The translations under genes were made by a program, and so were the position numbers. A stretch of 64,000 nt of DNA, from the NCBI GenBank assembly GCA_038503075.1, contig JBCAML010000001.1, positions 186,001 to 250,000 on the forward strand, in the 5' to 3' direction. The DNA comes from Gyromitra esculenta. Lineage: Eukaryota; Ascomycota; Pezizomycetes; Pezizales; Discinaceae. This document shows, in pieces, positions 48,648-59,099 of the stretch (within the stretch, counting starts at the first letter, position 1; each line of letters starts with the position of its first letter). The notes under the pieces were generated by a model. It ran no database searches. It worked only from the letters and a program-made list of their open reading frames with translations, and was not told where the DNA came from.

Positions 48648-50137
48648 GGTAGATAAGTGGAATTACAATGGCCAATGTGAATTTTTTGGCGCCCATAATA
48701 CAAATCATATCACTTAAATAAACCCTTCGCAGCAACACCAGCATTTACTTCTTGGGAAGAGAGGGAAAAGAGGGAAGGAGTAAAAATAAATAACCAAGTG
48801 AGCATTAAAGTTTGCGCATGGCGTCGTAGCCTGCAGTATTTACCTGCTTATACTCATCATTCTGCTTCGGGGTTAGAAATAGGTAGTGCCACGAGTGCTA
48901 GCGTTTGGTTCTACATTGCCAGATGCGCGAAATCTGGGACGAGATAATGGCGGTACAGACACTGTAATTGCTTACTGGTGATGCTATGGGCAAATATGCA
49001 TTGATAGCCATTTACGAAAATATAGCGCTTGTGGGAGGTGCCAGAGCGATAGTAGCACCTAAATACGGCTAGCTCGACAAGAAGACTACCCGATCCGTGG
49101 CGGAAAACTTTCAAGCGATTATTTGACCACTTTGTTAGTAACTTCCAAGTCTCTTACGCACGTGGGCTAGTGTCTAATGAGTCTTGTGAAGTCCTCATTG
49201 TTTTCGAATTTTAATTATTTACAGGGAATCGCGCCTGTTTTTCTTACCCTGTAGCTAGACATGTGCACATAACTGTAGAAAAGGCACTTTGAGATCGCCG
49301 AGGCATTTTGAGATCGTCGAGATAGACCTTACCCGATAAGCACAGCTATCAGTTAGAGATATAAAAGGAATAGCACTAGACAGTCAGAAATCGTGCGATG
49401 AGGAAAGATATGAAGCGAGCTGTATGTGGCCGTTTTTGATAAATCCCGAGACTCTGCACTAAAGTGATCTCGACGGATCACTCTTGGTAGAGCCCAACCT
49501 ATTCGCGAAAGCAACTGGGTTAGTAGGTAGTATAATTGGCTGGCTTAAGAAAAATTATACTGTCTAGTATTTAGTGGCTTCGTAACGTTGAGGTCAAGGT
49601 AACTGGTTTTGATATCGCTACTAAATTACATTCTAGATGTTTTGGGGATCATGCTCCTCACTCTACAGCGCTGGGAAATGCATCAATAAAAGCATCATTA
49701 AATGTATCAGTAAAGGCATCAACGGATACTAGAGGTTGGTTAGGGTTGAATAGTAGGAACTAAAAAATAGAGAAAGAAAGAAATAACGCCAAAAAGGGCG
49801 AAGATCCTAACGAAAAGTACGGTGTAAGCTTCCCGAGCAGACATCTAAAAAGTTTCACGCAGTGGCCGATAATAATAGAAAAAGCAAAAAAGAGATACTG
49901 CGTCTGGGGGTAGATGAGCTTCCTACCTATAGCTTAGATAACACAAGGTGCGCCAGCATGGATACCGGAGTTGTATGTATCTTCTTCAGTGTTCTGAGAA
50001 TTTTGAACTCGTGGAACACACTATTCGCGACTCGGCAGTCTTGAGACACCCATATAGGCGATTAGTTAATATAGTATAATAGAACAGAGACCGTTTGCTC
50101 TACTAAACGAGCTTGTAAGATAAGAGTATTACACCAG
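48648..50137. other. intergenic stretch
   Basis: No gene supported. A short stretch near 49468-49490 (ACGGATCACTCTTGGTA) superficially recalls the start of 5.8S rRNA but does not continue as one. Confidence 0.45.
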
Positions 50138-50320
50138 TTAATTGGTTGAAGGCTTCCGATAACCGCATCCTTGAAATTTGAGCAGTGCGAAGCCGTCCGC
50201 TCCAGCGCCTCCGAATCCATCCCCTGTGAAATCCGCCGCTGGGAGGTTCGGGAGCCTGGTGAATGCTAGAGTTCCGGTCAGGTCGAGCTTGGAGAGAGGG
50301 TTACGGGAGGGGTCGGACAT
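50138..50320 (-). pseudogene. possible relic of an esterase-like phytase domain gene
   Basis: A 60-codon minus-strand frame contains FTRLPNLPAADFTGDGFGGAGADG, reported here as LPNLPAADFTGDGFGG, a motif reminiscent of the secreted esterase-like phytase family of fungi. It is locally GC-rich compared with the AT-rich surroundings. Nothing upstream or downstream extends the similarity, so at most it is a fragment. Low confidence; family recalled from memory. Confidence 0.3.
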
Positions 50321-51063
50321 TTACAACACGCGTCCCTGGGAAATGCATCATTTCGTGTCTTTTACCACTTTATTTGTATGGGCAGTGTGTATGTTGATGT
50401 GTTTCCTCGCGCTGCAGAGATCACTGGCTCAGCGAATCTATATCAATGGGCTAGTTCTGGTGCGACTATCGTGATCCTGGTCGACAACTGGGTATTAGAG
50501 AATATTAAGGCCGTAACGTATAGTGCCGATAGTAATACTGCAGTAATCGGGGTATATGAGGGCGTTTAAGTTAGGAGTATTTGCAACACACAAGGTATGG
50601 GTAAACCTCTGTATGCTGTGTTGTTTACAGGAATTTCTCCGATATTTATGGACCGCATCGCAGTCATGCAGTTTCCGCAGGGAGGCTAGCCCTCTATATC
50701 AAGAGAACGAATGGTAAGCCCTATGACGGTTTGGAGGTCAGGAATTTAGCGATTAGTAGGCTTCGAGAGGTTACGAGGAATTTGATCTTCTGATTGCGAG
50801 TTATTGACTCACCAATCATGGAGCTAGTGTGTTTGAGCTTGGGAAAACAGAAAGATATTGGGCAAGTTAATTTCAATCATAATGTATTAGAGATTGCAGT
50901 ACATACAGCGACAGTATAAATAGTGATACATGTACCTTGAAAGCAGCAACTGATCATCTGTATGGTAGTGAGTACCTATCGAAGTTCATATCTGAAAGCA
51001 TGGAGATACACTCGGTAGATAGAACTCTAAGGGAGGAGAGAGTAGACAATATCTATACAATAA
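50321..51063. other. intergenic stretch left of the retrotransposon stack
   Basis: No gene supported. Ends in AATAA (51059-51063), the likely left target site of the first LTR. Confidence 0.5.
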
Positions 51064-51448
51064 TCTCAAGGGGCGAGGTTTATCTTCAAGCTCTCAGGTA
51101 TCCCCCGAGATGAGCAGTGCTACTTGAAGGGAAAACCACGTGACGAGAGTATTCGCGAAATTCCACAGGCTCTACAAAGTGTTCAAGTATAGAGGACTTG
51201 AGGACGGCGACAGCGTAAGGTTATGAGGTATAACCGAGGGTTGTATTGTAAAATACAAGAGTGCGCAATAGAAGACGTTGCTTAAAGAAAAAAGAAGAAA
51301 AAGTACAACAGGAGGGAAAATCCCTTCGCTTATATACCACATTCCAACTCGTTCGATGACAAAGACTTGACTCACTGCAACGGAAACCTGAAGAAACACA
51401 AAGAACAACAACGTAATACCACACCCTTGTAACCCTATACCTAACGAA
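51064..51448 (-). mobile_element. LTR of family II (element F), truncated by element A
   Basis: Minus-oriented LTR starting TCTCAAGG and closely matching the copies at 53925 and 63117. It is 385 of about 412 bp; the missing end begins where element A starts (TTTCATGG at 51449), and the last five bases ACGAA are A's likely target site. It contains the shared TTAAGCAACGT block (minus) and the paired stems described in the findings. Whether F is a solo LTR or a full element cannot be seen. Confidence 0.8.
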
Positions 51449-51872
51449 TTTCATGGATTGACTTAGGGATAAGTCGTGGTTCGGATGGTTGTACAATTTC
51501 TTTGTTGTTCGGTTAGGTTTTGGGTTATTATAATAATGTCTTTGTGTTTCGGTTGTTGCCGGGTTGTTGTTGGTGCTACTGAAAAGTGGGGTATTTAAGG
51601 AAGGATTTTGGTTGCTTTCGTTCTTCTTTTCCTCTTTCCTTAAGCAACGTTCTCGTTTCACTTCTCTTGTATCAAGTTATAATCTCACTTCGATTCTACT
51701 TCAGAATCCTCGCTGTCGCTGTGAACCACCGCCGATACTTCACCTTGAAGTATATCCATCATAGGACCTGTAGAAAACCCTGCACTCTTCGAACGTGTTG
51801 ATACCTTGCTTAAGTAGCACTGCTCACCTCCGGGGATACCGAAGGGCTTAAACAAGGGACTCAACCGTGAGA
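51449..51872 (+). mobile_element. 5' LTR of element A (family I)
   Basis: 424 bp from TTTCATGG to CCGTGAGA, same organisation as the 5' LTR of element B with point changes and small indels. It contains the promoter-like GTATTTAAG near 51591, TTAAGCAACGT at 51640-51650, and the hairpins. Immediately downstream, ACGTTGCTT at 51875-51883 is the putative primer-binding site. Confidence 0.85.
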
Positions 51873-52067
51873 TTACGTTGCTTCCTCATCTACACCTCCT
51901 ACGCGACGCCCCTACATGGAAATTCTCGGTTGGATTCGCCAATCCATCCTCCAAATCTTTCCCTGCTTAACCCCGCGAAGACCCCAAACTCTCACCGAAA
52001 TCACTCCTGAGTGGCTTGACCAACAGTACTTACGCACCAACTCCCTCCCGAGTAATCAAACTAGATC

Positions 52068-53398
52068 ATGAGTGCTTCCGCCCCCGCTGCCTCCTCCTCT
52101 GAAGGAGCCGCTATCACTACCCCCCGTTTCCCCACAAAAGACGCCTTTGCTCAGGCATACCGAGACGACCCTGTCGAGTTGTACAATCAACTCCGAGATC
52201 TCAACCAGGCTTTAGAAGATCAAGTTGACGTTCTTCAGGAGAGCACGCAAGAGCTGGAAATAAAACTCAACACGGCGAAAATCCAAGCGGACAATGCGAC
52301 CCGACACGCCATGCAACAGGACCAACGAGTCACTGAAGCCGCCGACCTCATCGCCAGATTACGCCAGGAACGCAACGAAGCCAGAGCCGCTAATCAGGCT
52401 CCTCCAGCCCCACCCAACCTCACCGCCACTCCACCACCTCCATCAATCGCAAGTCATCGCTCAGAACGGATGCCGGATCCAGAAAAGTTTGATGGCTCCC
52501 GAGCCAAACTTCCAGGCTTCGTCCTCCAACTTCGCTCCAAGCTCGCAGTTAACCGAGACAGATTCGCTGATGAGAACACTATGATTCTCTACACTATCAA
52601 TCGCCTAGAAGGAGCAGCCCTAGAGCAAGTTCGCCATACCGTCCTCCCCTCTGGCCTCACAACCTGGACCAACGCTGCCGCCCTCATCGCCGCCCTAGAA
52701 GCAGCTTTTGGAGATCCAGACCCTACCGGTACCGCCCGTCGAGAGTTGCATCAGCTACGCCAGGGCAAGCGAGACTTCTCTGCCTACTTGGCCGACTTTC
52801 AACGTATCATGGGACAACTAAACTTCGACGAAAATTCGAAGATGGATGCCCTTGAACATGGTATGTCGGAAGAGTTGAAGGAAGCTATGGTCTTTGCTGC
52901 CGCTACCCCCACTAGCCTCAATGACATGATCCTCGTTCTCACTCGGATGGACAACCGCATCAGAGCCCGTAAAGCGGAAAAACGAGGCAATACTCGCGAC
53001 AGTATGGGGCAATTCAGTGCTCAAACCAACGCTATGACTCCCTTTGTCCCTGCCTCGTCTTTTTTACCAGGAGGCCTCGCTCCCATGGACCTATCATTTG
53101 GCCGCACCAGCAATAACGCCCGCCCTCCACAGGACCAACGATATACGATGGTGAACGGAAGGAGAAAGCTCTCAGAGGAAGAGAAACAATGGCGCCGATC
53201 CACCGGCAAGTGTATGTTTTGTGCCGCCCCCGACCATTCCTACGCCAATTGCCCTTCCGCCCCCAAAAAACCAACAATGAGGGGAGCCCTTACTGCGCCT
53301 CCTGCCAATCGTACTCCTCCCGCCTTGTCTCTTCCACCACCACCTTTACCTCCCCAGTTTTTTGCTCTTGAACCATCCGGCGCCTCTGAGGAGGCTTT
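52068..53398 (+). pseudogene. gag: gag of element A, cut by insertion of element C
   Basis: Open frame of about 443 gag codons from ATG 52068. It has an N-terminal coiled coil (LRDLNQALEDQVDVLQEST), the conserved RMPDPEKFDGSRAKLPGF and GDPDPTGTARRELHQLRQGK capsid region, and one CCHC zinc knuckle CMFCAAPDHSYANC. It closely resembles gag of element B. At codon 444 the frame runs into the LTR of element C and stops after three foreign codons (TGA at 53409-53411). The cut lies exactly where element B has its -1 frameshift slippery site. The rest of A (protease, RT, integrase, 3' LTR) is displaced to the right and not in this window. Confidence 0.9.
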
Positions 53399-53810
53399 TC
53401 TCACGGTTTGATCTCTCGTTAAGCCCTTCAGTATCCCTGAAGGTGAGCAGTGCTACTTAAGTGAGAGGTCAAGCGACAAGAGTCACGATGTTTTCTACAG
53501 GTCCTACGGGGGTCTAACTCAAGGCGAGTTAAGTGTAAAAGTCTTCACGGCGACAGCGACAGCGAGGATTCTGAGATAGAATCGAGGTAGTATTAAAGTA
53601 ATACAGTAGAAGTAAGGTAAGAACGTTGCTTAAAGAAAGAGAAGAAAACCATAACGACCGTCTAAGATCCACCCCTTATATACCCCGCAATCCCTCACAT
53701 GACTCATAGCCGAAACGCAACCGAACAACAAAGACATTATAAAGAAACCATCATCCATTGCAACCGTTACTTCCCGAACCCTAACCCATCATATCGCTTC
53801 ATCCGTGAAA
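53399..53810 (-). mobile_element. 3' LTR of element C (family I)
   Basis: 412 bp, complete, TCTCACGG...CCGTGAAA as read on the plus strand. It is inserted in gag of A after GCTTT (53394-53398), the likely 5-bp target duplication, whose partner would be outside the window. Directly adjacent on the other side is the pol tail and polypurine tract of C. Confidence 0.85.
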
Positions 53811-56800
53811 GTAGCTCCCCCTCTTAAGCGTGAGCTCCTGCGAATACTAGGAGCGGTGACCGTCGTTTGGTTCAAGAATGTCTCGAGAGCAGAAGTCTCT
53901 TGTAGATCTTCCTCAGGCTCCCAGTCTCAAGGGGCGAGGTTTATCTTCAAGCTCTCAGGTATCCCCCGAGATGAGCAGTGCTACTTGAAGGGAAAACTAA
54001 GCGACGAGAGTGTTTTTACGAGATTCCACAGGCTCTACAAAGTGTTCAAGTATAGAGGACTTGAGGGCAGCGACAGCGTAGGGTTATGAGGTATAACCGA
54101 GGTTTGTATTGTAAAATACAAGAGTGTACGATAGAAGACGTTGCTTAAAGAGAGAAGAAAGAAAAGTACGACAAGAGGGGAAAACCCTTCGCTTATATAC
54201 CCATAATCCATCTCTTTGATGACAAACGCATGACTCATTGTAACGGAAACCAAGGGAAACATATCGAACAAAATAACGAACCAATACGATCGAACATCCC
54301 TACCATTCATTAGGCGTCCCGACCACCATCCATGAAACCCAGGTGGGATGGGCGTATCCGGTCCACTCGACAAGGTATTGTAGCCGTCCGCGATAGGTTC
54401 TTTGTTCGAGAATCTTTTCAATGAAGTACTCTTCTTGTTCGTTAACTATCACGGGTGAAGGAGGAAGTATAACTTGTCCGGGTAGAGAGTCGTTGGCAGC
54501 AGGTTTCAATAAGGAAACGTGAAACACAGGGTGATACTTGACCGATGCAGGAAGATCAATCTCATAAGCAAAAGGGGATACAGTTTTCTTGACCGAGTAA
54601 GGTCCCATCCATTTCCAATCTAGCTTTCTGGCATTACGCACGGTCCTCACATTCTTCATGGAAACGAAGACCTGATCGCCGACTTGATAGTTTGGGGCTG
54701 GGGTTCGATGCTTATTCGTTGCGACCTCTTGGATATCTTGGGCTGTTCTTATTTGCGTCCGTAGATAATCATATAACTCTTGCATGGTTTGACTGAACGA
54801 AGCCGCGTCTAAGCTTTGAGATGTATTCCGAGTAGGTAAAAGGGTAGTATCGAAACGAGGGTGGTAACCGTAGTTGGCAAAAAAGGGGGAGACTTTAGTA
54901 CTAGCCGATTCCTGGTTGTTAGCGGAGAACTCGGCCATTGGCAACCATTTACTCCAATCATCCTGTTGATAAGAGACGTAGGAGCGCAAGTATTGCTCCA
55001 TAACCGCGTTTAGCCGTTCCGTTTGTCCATCGGTTTCCGGGTGAAAGGCTGTGGACATCCGAGCTTGAATTCCAAGTCGTTTACAAAGGTCCTTCCAAAA
55101 GTGAGCCGTGAACTGGGTGCCTCGATCGGAGGTGACATGTGTAGGCAATCCGTGTAGCTTCCAGATATGTTGCAAATAGAGGTCGGCTACATCCCGAGAA
55201 TTAACCGTAGTATTGCATGGGATTAGATGTCGCATCTTGGATAATCGGTCGACAACAACCATAATCGCATCATAGCCGTTAGATTCTGGGAGGCCTGTAA
55301 CAAAGTCCATCGAAATCTCTTGCCAGGGGCGGTTAGGGATTGGTAGGGGGCGAAGGACGCCTTGAGTTCGTTGGGTATTTGGTTTGGCTCTTTGGCAGGT
55401 ATGGCAGTTTCGTACATATCGACTGACTGATTCTCGCATCTTGGGCCAATAAAAGTTCCGGGCTAGGAGTTCAAAGGTTTTGTCGCGCCCTGGATGGCCT
55501 GCCGCTGGGGTGTCATGGTGTCTTCGGATAAGTTCAAGTCGGAGAGAGTCAAGGTTGGGAACATAGAGACAATCACGGTACCATAATAGATTATCTCTAT
55601 TACTGCATTCGCTTAAGGTGATTTCCTTGGATTGTTGTTCTTTATTCTTCAATGCCTCGAGTATCTTTTCCGGGAACTTATCAGTAATATATCCTTCTTG
55701 GAAAAGTTTAAAAAGGGGGGCGTCCAATTCAGCGGCTTCATTTGACAAAGAAGCCGACAACAAACTTATCTTGGGATCAATATTCTCCTTTTTTAATACC
55801 ACTTGGCTTTGATGCGCCAATCTTTCATCCCCTTCCTTGGGGAGATCTCCTGATCTCCTTGTCAATGCGTCGGGCTTTCCTCCTTGACTACCTGGTCGAT
55901 ACGTTATTACGAAATCGAAACGAGAGAGGTACTCTGCCCATCGTGCTTGGCGGCGATTTAACTGTTTAGTACTCATAAAGTACTCCAGGTTTTTATGATC
56001 GCTGATCACGTCAATGGGGTGCTTGGATCCTTCTAATTCAGGGCGCCATTCCTCGAAGACTCGGATGATTGCCAACAGTTCCTTATCATAAATCTCGTAA
56101 TTACATTCTGCGGGGGAATGTTTTTTTGAGAAGAAAGCTACTGGATGTAAAACGCCCTTATCGTCATATTGAGATAGGATTCCTCCCGATACAAAATCGG
56201 AGGCGTCTGTTTCTACAATGATCTTTTTATCGGGGTCGAAATGGATGAGGATAGGGGCAGTGGTAAAGGCATATTTGAGGTTCTCAAAGGCTATATCTGC
56301 CTCAACCGTCCATTCGAAAGTTATCCCCTTTTTTGTGAGTGCTGTAAGGGGTGAGGCAAGCTTGGAGAATCCTAGGATAAACCGACGGTAAAAGTTGGCG
56401 AAACCTAGGAAGGCTTGGACGTCTTTAACGCTTCTTGGTGTTCCCCATTCTCGGACGGCTTTAAGTTTTTCCTCGTCCATCTTGATGCCATCGGGGGTGA
56501 GGATGAGGCCTAAATACTTCGTAGTTTGTACCTCAAATTCACATTTTTCCGGCTTCAACAGGATGTCATTGTCCTTGAGCGTTTGGAGAACTTTTCGTAC
56601 GTGAGTCTGATGTTCGGCGAAGGTATCACTGTAAATAAGGATATCATCCAGGTAGGCCGTACAGAAGATGTCCAGATATTCGGTAAGGCAGTCGTTCACG
56701 AAGCGTTGGAATGTACCGGGGGCGTTGGTCAGGCCGAATGGCATGACTTGATACTCGTATAGACCGTATCGGGTGCGGAAGGCTGTCTTCCATTCATCTC

Positions 56801-57012
56801 CCTCGGCAATGCGTACTTGGTGGTAACCGTCACGAAGGTCTAGCTTAGTATACCATTGCGCTTTTGCTAGTCGGTCGAGCGTTTCTCGGATGAGGGGGGA
56901 GGTGTATCGGTCCTTAACCGTAATCGCATTTAGGCCCCGATAGTCAACACATAATCGTAGAGAGCCGTCAGCCTTTTTAACGAAGAGGACCGGGGACCCC
57001 GCAGGGGAAGAA
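53811..57012 (-). mobile_element. pol: element C pol (RT, RNase H, integrase, chromodomain), split by a solo LTR
   Basis: Read on the minus strand, an uninterrupted frame runs from 57012 to 54338. It carries the RT core (LRLCVDYRGLN, MPFGLTNAPGTFQ, YLDDILIYSD), RNase H (ETDASDFVSGGILSQ), the integrase zinc region (RRHHDTPAAGHPG...CHTCQ), the DDE core (MDFVTGLPES, TSDRGTQF, HPETDGQTERLN) and most of a chromodomain (LVEWTGYAHPTW). The solo LTR at 53925-54337 then breaks it; the tail at 53924-53811 resumes with EPEEDLQETSAL and RRSSRLR and reads into the 3' LTR. The frame that runs into the solo LTR stops after 12 foreign residues. The part encoding protease, gag and the RT N-terminus is missing because element G is inserted at 57012. 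Apart from insertions, the coding sequence has no stop, suggesting modest age. Confidence 0.92.
53925..54337 (-). mobile_element. solo LTR of family II inside element C, with CCCAG target duplication
   Basis: 413 bp from TCTCAAGG to CCATGAAA, flanked on both sides by CCCAG (53920-53924 and 54338-54342). Removing the LTR and one CCCAG rejoins the chromodomain frame of C, which proves the insertion and fixes the LTR ends and 5-bp duplication length. Confidence 0.95.
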
Positions 57013-57335
57013 TCTCACGGTTTGATCTCTCGTTAAGCCCTTCAGTATCCCTGAAGGTGAGCAGTGCTACTTAAGCGAGAAGTCAAGCGACAAGAGTCAC
57101 GATGTTTCTACAGGTCCTACGGGGGGTATACTTCAAGACGAAGTATCGGCGATGTTTCACAGCGACAGCGAAGGTTCTGGGATAGAACCGAGATAGTATT
57201 AAAGTAATACAGTAGAAGTAAAGTAAGAACGTTGCTTAAGGAAAAAAGAAGAAGAAGAGAATAAGACGACACAAAACCCATCCTTAAATACCCCGCTTTT
57301 TCATACACAAAATCCAATACCCGAAGAGAACCGAA
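57013..57335 (-). mobile_element. 3' LTR of element G (family I), truncated by element B
   Basis: Starts TCTCACGG after AAGAA (57008-57012, likely target site in the RT region of C). 323 bp are present; by alignment with the copy at 53399 about 85 bp are missing beyond CCGAA (57331-57335), exactly where the plus-oriented LTR of B begins. The alternative that this is C's own 5' LTR with an internal deletion is less economical but not excluded. Confidence 0.75.
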
Positions 57336-57745
57336 TTTCACGGATTAAGGACTGGGTATGGGGTTAGGTTTCGGTTCGATGGTTGTTAAGGATCGCGGGT
57401 CGCTGTATAATGTCATTGTCTTTCGGTTGTTATCGGTTATTGTTTTTGTTAAGAAAAGCGGGGTATTTAAACGGTGGATTTCGCTTGTGTTTTATCTTTC
57501 TCTCTTTTCTTTCCTTAAGCAACGTTCTCGTTTTACTTCTGCTGTATTCGACAAATACTATCTCGGTTCTACCTCAGAACCTTCGCTGTCGCTGTCCCCT
57601 CCACTACACTTATCTCACCTTGAGATAGACCCTTCGTAGAACTTGTAGAAACACTGCACTCTTTGAACGTGTTGTGACTTCGCTTAAGTAGCACTGCTCA
57701 CCTTCAGGGATACTGAAGGGCTTAACTCGAAGCTCAACCGTGAGA
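57336..57745 (+). mobile_element. 5' LTR of element B (family I)
   Basis: 410 bp, TTTCACGG...CCGTGAGA. Contains TATTTAAA at 57464-57471, TTAAGCAACGT at 57515-57525 (53 nt further on, the presumed RNA start), and three hairpins (57565-57581, 57611-57627 and 57702-57718). Its first 338 bases appear identical to the 3' copy at 62779-63116, implying a recent insertion. Confidence 0.93.
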
Positions 57746-57747
57746 TT

Positions 57748-57756
57748 ACGTTGCTT
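57748..57756 (+). promoter_or_regulatory. putative self-priming primer-binding site of element B
   Basis: ACGTTGCTT, two bases after the LTR end, is the exact reverse complement of AAGCAACGT at 57517-57525 in the LTR. It does not begin with TGG as tRNA-primed sites do. The same pair occurs in element A (51642-51650 with 51875-51883). Confidence 0.6.
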
Positions 57757-57809
57757 CCAACATCTACACCTTCTACCACCCGATCCACACAGAACCTCCC
57801 AACATCATC

Positions 57810-59099
57810 ATGGAAGGAGCCGCCGTCGCAGCAAAACGATTCCCCACCAGGGAAGCGTTCGCACAAGCCTACCGGGACGATCCTGTAGAGCTCTATAATG
57901 AACTCAGAGAACTAAACCAAGCCCTGGAAGACCAGATCGATGTTCTCCAGGAAAGCGAGCGGGAAAATGAGGTAAAACTCAATACTGCTCAGATCCAGAT
58001 CGACAATGCCCTCCGTCATGCTACGGAACAAGATCAACGAGTCACCGAAACCGCTAGCCTCATCGCCCGGCTGCGACAAGAACGGAATGAGGCTCGATCC
58101 GCCGTCCAAGCACCCCCCGCTCCACCCAACCTCACCGCTACCCCCCCGCCATCAAACACCCATCGCTCAGAACGCATGCCAGACCCCGAGAAATTCGACG
58201 GATCCCGAGCCAAACTCCCGGGCTTTATACTCCAGCTACGCTCTAAGCTAACGGTTAACCGAGACCGCTTCGCCAACGAGACCACGATGATCCTTTACAC
58301 CATTAATCGGTTAGAAGGAGCCGCTCTTGAACAGGTCCGCCACACAGTTCTTCCCTCCGGCCTTACCACTTGGACCAGCGCAGAACAGCTCATTGCTGCC
58401 CTGGAAACCGCCTTCGGAGACCCAGACCCAACCGGCACCGCTCGAAGGGAACTTCATCAGCTGCGCCAGGGAAAGCAAGAGTTTTCTGCTTATTTAGCAG
58501 ACTTTCAAAGAATCATGGGACAACTAAATTTCGATGAAAACTCGAAAATGGATGCACTCGAACATGGCATGTCTGAAGAACTGAAGGAAGCCATGGTGTT
58601 CGCCCCCATCGTCCCCACCAACCTCAATGATACAATCACGACCCTCACCCGAATGGACAACCGCATCCGTGCCCGTAAAGCAGAAAAGCGAGGGAATACC
58701 CATGATACTATGGGACAATTCAGTGCCCCCGTTGCCTTCACTCCTGCCTCTTCCTTCACTCCTGGAGGACTAGCCCCTATGGACCTGTCCTTTGGCCGGA
58801 CTAGCAATACCTCTCACCCCCCTCAGGACCAACGATATACAATGGTCAATGGGAGAAGGAAGCTGTCAGAAGAGGAAAAGCAGTGGCGTCGTTCCACCGG
58901 AAAATGTATGTTTTGCGCCGGCCCTGATCACTCCTACGCCAATTGCCCTTCCGCTCCCAAGAAACCAACCATGAGAGGAGCACTCACTGCCCCTCCTGCG
59001 ACCCGCACGCCCCTAGCCTCCTCCCTGCCACCACCACCACTCCCTCCTCAATTTTTCGCGTTAGAATCAGCAGACTCCTCCAACGAGTCTTTAAACTAA
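57810..59099 (+). CDS. gag: Gag of Ty3/gypsy chromovirus element B
   Basis: 429 aa, intact. N-terminal coiled coil (about residues 25-60), capsid region with MPDPEKFDGSRAKLPGF and DFQRIMGQLNFDENSKMD, and a single CCHC knuckle CMFCAGPDHSYANC at about residue 370, followed by a Pro-rich tail. The start ATG at 57810 is the first after the LTR and primer site. It forms virus-like particles and binds element RNA. The stop TAA (59097-59099) directly follows a TTTAAAC slippery heptamer, so a fraction of ribosomes is expected to continue into pol in the -1 frame. About 75% similar by eye to gag of element A. Confidence 0.95.
   Translation: MEGAAVAAKRFPTREAFAQAYRDDPVELYNELRELNQALEDQIDVLQESERENEVKLNTAQIQIDNALRHATEQDQRVTETASLIARLRQERNEARSAVQAPPAPPNLTATPPPSNTHRSERMPDPEKFDGSRAKLPGFILQLRSKLTVNRDRFANETTMILYTINRLEGAALEQVRHTVLPSGLTTWTSAEQLIAALETAFGDPDPTGTARRELHQLRQGKQEFSAYLADFQRIMGQLNFDENSKMDALEHGMSEELKEAMVFAPIVPTNLNDTITTLTRMDNRIRARKAEKRGNTHDTMGQFSAPVAFTPASSFTPGGLAPMDLSFGRTSNTSHPPQDQRYTMVNGRRKLSEEEKQWRRSTGKCMFCAGPDHSYANCPSAPKKPTMRGALTAPPATRTPLASSLPPPPLPPQFFALESADSSNESLN

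Noticed and set aside
49460..49500. Short similarity to the start of 5.8S rRNA (ACGGATCACTCTTGG)
   Set aside because: Similarity ends after about 15 bases and no flanking rDNA is present.
57011..57335. Interpretation of this LTR as C's own 5' LTR with an internal deletion
   Set aside because: An independent insertion with target AAGAA explains the clean break in the RT region in the same way as all other junctions; kept only as an alternative.
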